From positions 1-6,266 of the forward strand of contig JASLCY010000149.1 in the NCBI GenBank assembly GCA_030151925.1: a stretch of DNA of 6,266 nt, written 5' to 3'. Below, piece by piece: positions 1 to 6,100 of the stretch. The DNA comes from Oligoflexus sp. (GTDB taxonomy: Bacteria; Bdellovibrionota_B; Oligoflexia; Oligoflexales; Oligoflexaceae). The notes under the pieces are model-generated. The model had not been told where the DNA came from and made no database searches. It was given only the letters and a program-made list of their open reading frames with translations. Both the position numbers and the translations under genes were made by a program. Position 1 is the first letter of the stretch, and every line of letters starts with the position of its first letter.

Positions 1-803
1 CCTCCGCGTCGACCTCGAGTTCCTCCTCGGATTCCTCGTCTTCCGTAGACCCCGATAGCTGGCTTGCCGGCTACTATCTCGGCTATAACGGTACCGACAA
101 GTTCTCGGTCTACCTTCCCAGCTATCGGCCTATGACGGTGGAGGACACCTCGGTCGCCAAGATCGAGACGGAGTCCGTGACTCTCTCGCAGACGACGATC
201 GACGAGCTCGTCGCCGAGAAGTTGAAGGACCAGCCCGATCTCGACGAGACGCGCCTCAGGCAGATGCTCGCGCAGAAGCATAACGTGCAGAAGCTCACGC
301 CCCTTAAAGCGGGCAGCACGAAGCTCATCACCAAAGCTTCCGGGCAAGGCCCGGGCGGCGGCTCGGTCTGGTCGCAGGGGCAATCGGTTGTGCTCGTCGT
401 GACGAATTACCCGACGGCGACCGTCGCCAAAGGCAAGGCTCGTTATACGACGGCGGGCGAAGGCACCAAGGTCGCCTGCGCCTCCTGCCATGAGACGGGC
501 GCGAACGGCGCTCCTCCTCACGAGCTCGGCGATATCATGAGCCTCCCGGATGTGTCGGCCGAGAAGTGGATCACGACAGGCAAGGTCGGTACGCGGGTCG
601 CGAGCATCACGCATGCCTGGACCTTTGCCGACGCTGACGAGGAGCTGGGCGTCGTCGCTTATCTCCGAACCTTGCAATCCGCGGATCTCGAGACCTTGAC
701 CAAACTCGAATTCGAAAACGACCTCGCGCAGCTTCCTCCTTCCGGCGGTGACAAGAATAACAACTCGTCCTCGACGACGACCACCACCACGACTGGGAAC
801 TGA
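1..803 (+). CDS. Monoheme c-type cytochrome, 5'-truncated by the window edge
   Basis: The frame is open from base 3 to the TGA at 801-803 (266 residues visible). The true start and any signal peptide lie upstream. Visible residues 1-15 are a Ser/Thr-rich linker, followed by a segment containing WLAGYYLGYNG, an amphipathic probable helix (about 62-92), and a class I cytochrome c-like domain with the heme-attachment motif CASCH at residues 159-163 (bases 477-491). The domain closes with the typical final helix, VVAYLRTLQ. The tail is a low-complexity Asn/Ser/Thr run. The usual distal-ligand position shortly before the last helix reads THAW (His204) rather than Met; the only Met after the heme motif is Met179. 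Such proteins carry electrons in the periplasm or at the cell surface. The ATG at 132 is not taken as the start: it has no Shine-Dalgarno sequence, would give no export signal, and the frame continues upstream with protein-like composition. The gene is followed 22 bp later by a diheme cytochrome, so the two are probably co-transcribed. Redox partner unknown. Confidence 0.85.
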   Translation, partial: SASTSSSSSDSSSSVDPDSWLAGYYLGYNGTDKFSVYLPSYRPMTVEDTSVAKIETESVTLSQTTIDELVAEKLKDQPDLDETRLRQMLAQKHNVQKLTPLKAGSTKLITKASGQGPGGGSVWSQGQSVVLVVTNYPTATVAKGKARYTTAGEGTKVACASCHETGANGAPPHELGDIMSLPDVSAEKWITTGKVGTRVASITHAWTFADADEELGVVAYLRTLQSADLETLTKLEFENDLAQLPPSGGDKNNNSSSTTTTTTTGN

Positions 804-812
804 GAGTCTGAG

Positions 813-818
813 AAGGGG
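813..818 (+). promoter_or_regulatory. Ribosome binding site fixing the diheme cytochrome start
   Basis: AAGGGG lies 7 bases before the ATG at 826. It decides between that start and the in-frame ATG at 748, which lies inside the preceding gene and would add 26 Arg-rich residues ahead of the export leader. Confidence 0.7.
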
Positions 819-825
819 AATAGGC

Positions 826-1917
826 ATGAAACGAGGCCGTCTGCTCATCGTTCTGATAGCGCTCAATCTGGTGTTTGACGCGGGATGCAATCTCATCGTC
901 AACCGCAATAAGGCGAACCTGACTTCGACGGCTGCCGTAGCCGGCGCGAGCGGCGACGCGACGCCGGCTACGGAGGAAAAGGCGACGGCTGATGCCGCTT
1001 CCTCCTCCGTGGCGACTCAGGCCGCGTCGGCTGACACTGCTTCGGCGAAGACGAGCACGGCCTCGGATTCGGCCTTCCCCCTCTCCCTTCGCGACCTTCC
1101 CTTCTATCAAGACGCCAAGGTCTTTACGCCGAAAGCCAACGCGGTCGCCTACGATGTCGAGGCTCCGCTTTGGTCGGACGGCGCGCATAAGTTCCGTTAC
1201 ATCGTGCTGCCTGACGGCAAGCAGGTCGATTACGATGAGGCCGGCCAGAAGCTGACGTTTCCGGTCGGGACTTATCTCGTGAAGCATTTCGCGGCGGCGG
1301 CCGACGGCTCCCATCCGGTCGAGACCCGCGTGATGCGTCTCGGGGATGACAAAGCCTGGAGTTTCGCGACCTATCAATGGGCCGAAGACGGTTCCGCGAG
1401 CCTTATCAAGGACGCGGTGAGCATCGCCGCGAATAGCGATTGGCCCGGCGGTTACAGGATTCCCTCCTCCAGCGAGGACTGCGTGAAGTGCCATGCCGCG
1501 AGCCCGAGCGAAGTCATCGGTTTCCAGCCGGATCAGCTCAAGACCGCGCTGCCGAATCTCGTGACGAAGGGCGTGATGAGCGACGCGCTCTCAAAGAAAC
1601 TCGAGGACCTGCCCGCGCGGGTGAATCCGGCCGATGCCACGCTCGATGCGAAGACGCGGCTGCTCGCTTATCTCGACCTCAACTGCGGCACCTGCCATAG
1701 GCCCGGCGGGCCTAACTCCTATCTCCTCCTGAACAGCGCGAATATCGATCTCGCGTGGCTCGCGCGGAAATCGTATCTGGTGCAGGGCGATCTCGATGGT
1801 TCGAAGATCTGGCAGCGATTCTCGGCAACCTCGAACCGCATGCCGCAGGTTTCTGTCGTTCAGGATCCGTTGGGAACCGAGATCATCAAGGCCTATATTA
1901 CGAATGCAACGCCCTAG
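826..1917 (+). CDS. Diheme c-type cytochrome lipoprotein, SO2930/HNE_0200-like family
   Basis: This 363-residue protein starts at the ATG at 826, chosen because AAGGGG (813-818) lies 7 bases upstream and the product then begins with a charged, hydrophobic export leader ending in FDAGC (Cys22). The lipobox is slightly atypical, with Asp at -3. An open frame extends back to 748, but that would bury the leader. Residues 30 to about 85 are an Ala/Ser/Thr-rich tether. The body resembles the SO2930/HNE_0200 family from memory: a start like LRDLPFYQD, LWSDGAHKFRYIVLP (from Leu115), FPVGTYLVKHF (145-155) and VETR (165-168). Two heme motifs follow, CVKCH at 219-223 and CGTCH at 287-291, the second followed by RPGGPNS. 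Met339 in NRMPQ is a good distal ligand for the second heme. Two hemes imply electron transfer outside the cytoplasm; donor and acceptor are unknown. It is second in an operon with the upstream monoheme cytochrome. Family assignment is by motif memory, not by a search. Confidence 0.88.
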   Translation: MKRGRLLIVLIALNLVFDAGCNLIVNRNKANLTSTAAVAGASGDATPATEEKATADAASSSVATQAASADTASAKTSTASDSAFPLSLRDLPFYQDAKVFTPKANAVAYDVEAPLWSDGAHKFRYIVLPDGKQVDYDEAGQKLTFPVGTYLVKHFAAAADGSHPVETRVMRLGDDKAWSFATYQWAEDGSASLIKDAVSIAANSDWPGGYRIPSSSEDCVKCHAASPSEVIGFQPDQLKTALPNLVTKGVMSDALSKKLEDLPARVNPADATLDAKTRLLAYLDLNCGTCHRPGGPNSYLLLNSANIDLAWLARKSYLVQGDLDGSKIWQRFSATSNRMPQVSVVQDPLGTEIIKAYITNATP

Positions 1918-1956
1918 TTGCGGGGTAAGTGCGGGAAATCAAATCCTGATTCGTGT

Positions 1957-1981
1957 GGACACCAAGGCGGTGACCGTTTTT
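1957..1981 (+). terminator. Weak intrinsic terminator after the cytochrome operon
   Basis: CACC (1960-1963) pairs with GGTG (1969-1972) around a 5-base loop. GG/CC (1957-1958 with 1974-1975) extends the stem past an A/A mismatch, and a run of five T follows at 1977-1981. The stem is short, so termination may be partial. It sits 40 bp after the diheme cytochrome stop and just before a separate promoter, which fits a transcript boundary. The loop-side sequence CAAGGCGGT is also one of three related motifs in this gap, so it could have a regulatory role instead. Confidence 0.4.
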
Positions 1982-1994
1982 CCTTGCAGTCACG

Positions 1995-2023
1995 TTGACT
2001 TAGACTACGCAAGGCCCTATAAC
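1995..2023 (+). promoter_or_regulatory. Sigma-70-type promoter of the 2070 gene
   Basis: TTGACT (1995-2000) and TATAAC (2018-2023) each match the consensus at five of six positions and are separated by an ideal 17 bp. Transcription would start near 2030, giving a leader of about 40 bases before the ATG at 2070. The closeness to consensus suggests strong basal expression unless the overlapping inverted repeat is bound by a repressor. Confidence 0.75.
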
Positions 2024-2030
2024 CGCCTTG
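2010..2030. promoter_or_regulatory. Inverted repeat enclosing the -10 box, candidate operator
   Basis: CAAGGC (2010-2015) and GCCTTG (2025-2030) form a 6-bp perfect inverted repeat with a 9-base spacer that contains TATAAC. A third copy, CAAGGCGGT at 1963-1971, is the exact reverse complement of ACCGCCTTG at 2022-2030. A protein bound here would block RNA polymerase, so repression is the simplest reading. The binding protein cannot be identified from this window. Confidence 0.4.
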
Positions 2031-2057
2031 TCTCGAGCCGAGACGCCAAACACAATC

Positions 2058-2062
2058 AGGAG
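2058..2062 (+). promoter_or_regulatory. Ribosome binding site of the 2070 gene
   Basis: AGGAG is spaced 7 bases from the ATG at 2070. It rules out the longer in-frame start at 2028, which would also lie at or before the predicted transcription start. Confidence 0.75.
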
Positions 2063-2069
2063 TCCACGC

Positions 2070-2891
2070 ATGAAACGCTCGCTCAGCCTTATCCTCGTCC
2101 TGAACGCTCTCCTCTCTCCTGCTTTCGCGGCGACCAAGCCGGCTTCCAAAAAAACGGTTTCGGCCGTCCTCGCTTGGAGAAACTCGAACGACGAGACGGC
2201 CCGCATGTGGGACGTCGCGGCTCTTAAAGCTTATGAGGATAAAGACGCCGATACTTCCGATCTGGTCCTGAACCACCACTATGCGGTGGACATGCAGGTG
2301 CTCGGCGAAAGCACGTTCCACGATCCGGAAAACGATGACGACTATCCCGTGACTCTCGTTCACTTCGTGGCCGTGAAAGAATTGAGCCGCATCACGGCGA
2401 CTATCCAGAGCTACGATGCGAAAGCGGGCCTCTACGTTTTGAGAACCGACGACGGGCAGACGATCAAAGCGAAAATCTCGGCGAGCGCCGGTCTGAGCAT
2501 CAACCCGCACGCCCTGCCTTCAGCGACGCAATACGACCTGGAAATCGCGGTGAAGGATGGCGTCACCACGATTTACGGCGGCAGCGAGATCCGTGGGCTC
2601 ACCTGCGAAGGCGCCGGTCTTCAGGTCGTCTTCTCGAAAACGCCGGCAGGCGAAACCTCGGCTATCGTTCGCACGCCCGCGCTCGAATTCGCCGTCGGCA
2701 CGGCCAAGCGCTGCGCAACCAGCGGCAACGAAATCGATTGCGACTTCACCACGATCACCGGAGCCGCTTACGGTAAACTTCACCTCGCGATGGATGATGC
2801 GGACACATTCCCTGCGGAGCTCGTCTTTGCCGATCCCACGGCTGATCGCTTCCCGCTGACTTGCGCAAAGGGTGATGCGGCGGCTGAATAA
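2070..2891 (+). CDS. Secreted protein of unknown function, four cysteines
   Basis: This 273-residue protein is not recognised. The start at 2070 is supported by AGGAG (2058-2062), 7 bases upstream, and by the resulting classical signal peptide: MKRS, a hydrophobic core, then a predicted signal peptidase I cut after SPAFA (residue 20). It is therefore soluble in the periplasm or secreted. The mature N-terminal half is acidic, with Asp/Glu clusters around DKDAD and DPENDDDYP. The centre (about 110-140) alternates hydrophobic and polar residues as in beta strands. Cysteines at 179, 215, 224 and 265 could make two disulfides, giving a compact C-terminal domain. No heme motif, transmembrane helix or catalytic signature is visible. 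It has its own strong promoter, so it is not part of the cytochrome operon. The open frame extends back to 2028, but the shorter form is preferred for the ribosome site and leader. Function unknown; an envelope binding or structural role is only a guess. Confidence 0.85.
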   Translation: MKRSLSLILVLNALLSPAFAATKPASKKTVSAVLAWRNSNDETARMWDVAALKAYEDKDADTSDLVLNHHYAVDMQVLGESTFHDPENDDDYPVTLVHFVAVKELSRITATIQSYDAKAGLYVLRTDDGQTIKAKISASAGLSINPHALPSATQYDLEIAVKDGVTTIYGGSEIRGLTCEGAGLQVVFSKTPAGETSAIVRTPALEFAVGTAKRCATSGNEIDCDFTTITGAAYGKLHLAMDDADTFPAELVFADPTADRFPLTCAKGDAAAE

Positions 2892-2914
2892 TTTATCCGA
2901 ATATAAGAGGGGAC

Positions 2915-2940
2915 CCCTTCATGGATCCATGGGTGAAGGG
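2915..2940 (+). terminator. Stem-loop after the 2070 gene, possible terminator without a U-tract
   Basis: CCCTTCA (2915-2921) pairs perfectly with TGAAGGG (2934-2940), and the loop contains part of the palindrome CATGGATCCATG. It begins 24 bases after the stop codon. No T run follows; the next bases are GC-rich (ATGGGGGCCC), so this is not a standard intrinsic terminator. It may stabilise the 3' end or act with other factors. Confidence 0.4.
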
Positions 2941-2974
2941 ATGGGGGCCCACCAAATCATCATAAACTGAATTA

Positions 2975-2988
2975 TGACTATATAGTCA
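2975..2988. repeat. 14-bp perfect palindrome, candidate operator
   Basis: TGACTATATAGTCA is its own reverse complement. A half-copy, TGACTA, recurs at 3002-3007. Such a symmetric site in an AT-rich upstream region is typical of a dimeric regulator's target, but no regulator is visible. Confidence 0.35.
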
Positions 2989-3012
2989 CCATGAATGCCC
3001 TTGACTACTTAT

Positions 3013-3035
3013 TAGATAAATGTACTTTTTATCTA
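3013..3035. repeat. 8-bp inverted repeat upstream of the giant lipoprotein gene
   Basis: TAGATAAA (3013-3020) and TTTATCTA (3028-3035) are perfect inverted copies around a 7-base spacer. It is AT-rich, so either a protein-binding dyad or a weak hairpin. It sits just upstream of the -10-like TAGAAT at 3048-3053. Confidence 0.35.
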
Positions 3036-3171
3036 TATTTAACACACTAGAATTATTATTCCTTTTAGACCACACCACCCCCTCTCGATGAGCTTTATTT
3101 TAAATACATAAAGTAGGCAGCCACGTACTCCGAAGTGTAGCAAAGATGACATACTTCAATGGTGTTTTGAG

Positions 3172-6100
3172 ATGTACTGGCTGAAAACCATAATAATAGG
3201 GATCTCATTCACCCTCGTGGAGGGGTGTAGCGACCTTTCTGTCCTGCAGTCCACTCCAGGCAACAAAGTCGTCATCGAATCCGTGGAGCCCCTTGCGCTC
3301 GACGCGGGTGATAGCCTTACGATCAAAGGCCATGGTCTCACCAAGGGCATCCAGGTTCAGGTCGATGGGCAATCGAGTGATCTCACCCTCGACGATACGA
3401 CGACAGCTTCTCTCACCATGCCTTCGGTCACCGGAAAAACCACGGTAAAAATCGATTTCTATAAGAACGGTCTTCTGCTCGCCAGTTTTTCGGTCGTCAA
3501 CGGCAAGAACAACCTCGGCACGGTCAGCGCGAATCTCGATTCGGATCAGATTTGTCAGGACGTCCTTTATAAGGATGGCAATGGACTTCTGCGCCAGGGC
3601 ACGCGGAACTGCGCCGCGGCCCAGCCGGAGCCTTGCAAGGCGGATGGCGCCGTCGACTGCACCGCGACTGCGGAATATCCCGCGGTCGACAAAGAAGGCA
3701 AATTGAAGAACGCCTTGCAAAAAATCGGCAGCGATGTGGAGATTGCCGGTGTCAAAGGCCTCGTCCCCGCCTGCGATCAGGACGGGCAGACGAATTGCTT
3801 TTCCAGCGCGAATTTTCCGGCTCTCGAGGCTGCGACGGCCGCCGGTAAGATTACCTTCGGTTCGAGTGTCGGTGGCATCGCGGGCACAGCCACGGGAAGT
3901 TTCTCCGACTGTTCCTCCGATGGCGAGATCGCCTGTCTTGCGACCGCGAACTTTCCCGCCCTGGACGCAGCGGGCGCCGACGCCAAGATCATAGCCGGAC
4001 AGACTCTTGCCGGCATCTCGGGAACCGCGGCGGCCGGCCCGGCGAATTGCACGATGGACGGCCAAACGAATTGCGTGGCGACTCCTACCCTTCCAGCCAT
4101 CCTAAAATCCGGTATCGATGCGAGCCGCATCCGCAGCGGCACGAGCATCGTCGGCGTCAACGGCACTCTGCTTGATTGCACGGAAGGCGGCGCCGGTTGC
4201 GTTGTGCTTGGGCCGACCATGGCGGCCGCGGTGACGACCGGCCTCGGCAGCAAAGTCGTTGCAGGGCAAAGAGTGGCTGGAGTTGCGGGTTCCGCAGTGG
4301 TCGAAACCCATTCGAACTGCACAGGCAACGCTCAGACGGGCTGTATCACTACAGCCACCTATCAATCGGGCGATCTTACGAACCTGAGCGCGGGAAATAT
4401 CAAGTCGGGTGTGGCGATTGCCGGCACCACAGGGACCTATGGTACGGCCTGCTCGGCTGATGGCGGAACGAACTGCCTGGTCGATGGCACGAACTATAAA
4501 GCTGCGAAGCTTGCTAACTTCGCGGCGACAGATGTTAAATCGGGCGTAACGATTGCCGGCGTCGCGGGTTCTGCTGCACTAGAAACGCATTCGAACTGTG
4601 CAAGCGACGGCGCCGTGGGTTGCGTGGTCCTCGGGCCGACATACGCTGCGGCCTTACTCTCTAACTTCGCGGCGACAGATGTTAAATCGGGCGTAACCGT
4701 GGCCGGCGTCGCTGGTTCTGCAGCGCTGGAATCTCACTCGAACTGCGCAACTGATGGCGCAGGAAGCTGCGTTGTCGATGGCACAACCTATAAAGCCGCG
4801 AAGCTTTCCAACTTCGGTGCTACCGACATCAAAACAGGCGTAACCATTGCGGGCGTCGCCGGATCTGCAGCGCTGGAATCCCATTCGAATTGTTCCGGCA
4901 ACTCGCAGACAGGCTGTATCACCACAGCTACTTATCAATCGGGCGACCTCACCAACCTGAGCGCAGGGAACATTAAATCCGGCGTAACCATCGCTGGCGT
5001 CGCGGGTTCTGCGACACTTGAAACGCATTCAAACTGCGCAAGCGACGGCGCCGTGGGTTGCGTGGTCCTTGGACCGACATATGCCGCAGCCTTGCTGTCC
5101 AACTTCTCGAATACGGATGTGAAAGCAGGCGTAACTATCGCCGGCATTGCTGGATCAGCTTCGCTGGAATCTCATACGAACTGCGCAACCGATGGTGCAG
5201 GAAGCTGCGTCGTCGACGGCACGAGCTACAAAGCAGCAAAACTTTCCAACTTTGCGGCCACCGATGTCAAAACCGGTGTGACCATCGCCGGCGTCGCTGG
5301 GTCGGCTTCGCTGGAATCCCATTCGAATTGCTCCGGTAATGCGCAGACAGGCTGTATCACCACGGCTACCTACCAATCAGGTGATCTCACCAACTTGAGC
5401 GCAGGAAATATCAAATCCGGTGTAGCGATCGCCGGTACGACCGGAACCTATGGTACAGCCTGCGCTACCGACGGCGGAACAAACTGTATCGTCGACGGCA
5501 CGAGCTATAAAGCCGCGAAACTTTCCAACTTCGCGGCCACCGACGTCAAAACCGGTGTGACCATCGCCGGCGTCGCTGGTTCGGCCACCCTCGAATCTCA
5601 TTCGAACTGCGCAAGTGATGGTGCCAGCAGCTGTATCGTCGACGGCACGAGTTACAAAGCCGCGAAACTTTCCAACTTTGCGGCCACCGACGTCAAAACC
5701 GGTGTGACCGTCGCTGGCGTCGCCGGCTCCGCGACACTTGAATCCCACTCGAACTGCAGCGGCAACGCCCAGACGGGCTGTATCACCACAGCCACTTATA
5801 AATCAGGCGACCTTACGAACCTGAGTGCGGGAAATATTAAATCAGGCGTGACTATCGCCGGCGTCGCCGGATCTGCAACACTCGAATCCCACTCGAACTG
5901 TGCGACGGATGGCGCTGTGGGTTGCGTTGTCCTCGGACCGACATATGCCGCAGCCTTGCTGTCCAACTTCTCGAATACGGATGTGAAGACAGGCGTAACG
6001 ATTGCCGGAATCGCTGGGTCCGCAACGCTTGAAACTCATTCGAACTGTGCAACGGATGGTGCGGGAAGCTGCGTCGTCGATGGCACGAGCTACAAAGCCG

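Larger units (their letters stand above)
2892..3171. other. AT-rich intergenic region between the secreted protein and the giant lipoprotein
   Basis: No gene is seen here on either strand. By hand count, 2951-3120 is about 31% GC, against near 60% in the flanking genes. From left to right it holds a GC-rich hairpin (2915-2940), a 14-bp palindrome (2975-2988), an 8-bp dyad (3013-3035), and a -10-like TAGAAT (3048-3053) without a convincing -35. It must contain the promoter of the downstream gene, since the upstream gene has its own promoter and the gap is long, but I cannot place that promoter firmly. A small RNA here cannot be excluded. Confidence 0.6.

Noticed and set aside
132..134. ATG as start of the first gene
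   Set aside because: No ribosome site or export signal, and the same frame is open to the window edge; a c-type cytochrome needs an export signal, so the start must be upstream.
748..825. Extended N-terminus of the diheme cytochrome
   Set aside because: It overlaps the upstream gene and would bury the lipoprotein leader; the ATG at 826 has a good ribosome site.
607..1494. A 295-codon open frame on the minus strand across the two cytochrome genes
   Set aside because: It is antisense to two genes with clear heme motifs, gives an Arg-rich product without recognisable features, and straddles a real gene boundary; a GC-rich shadow.
3001..3028. TTGACT as the -35 box of the giant lipoprotein gene
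   Set aside because: No acceptable -10 lies 15-19 bp downstream; the best hexamer there (TACTTT) matches only three of six positions.
3205..4065. Long minus-strand open frame opposite the giant lipoprotein
   Set aside because: The + strand frame has a leader, an IPT/TIG-like domain and repeats; the minus frame simply mirrors these codons.
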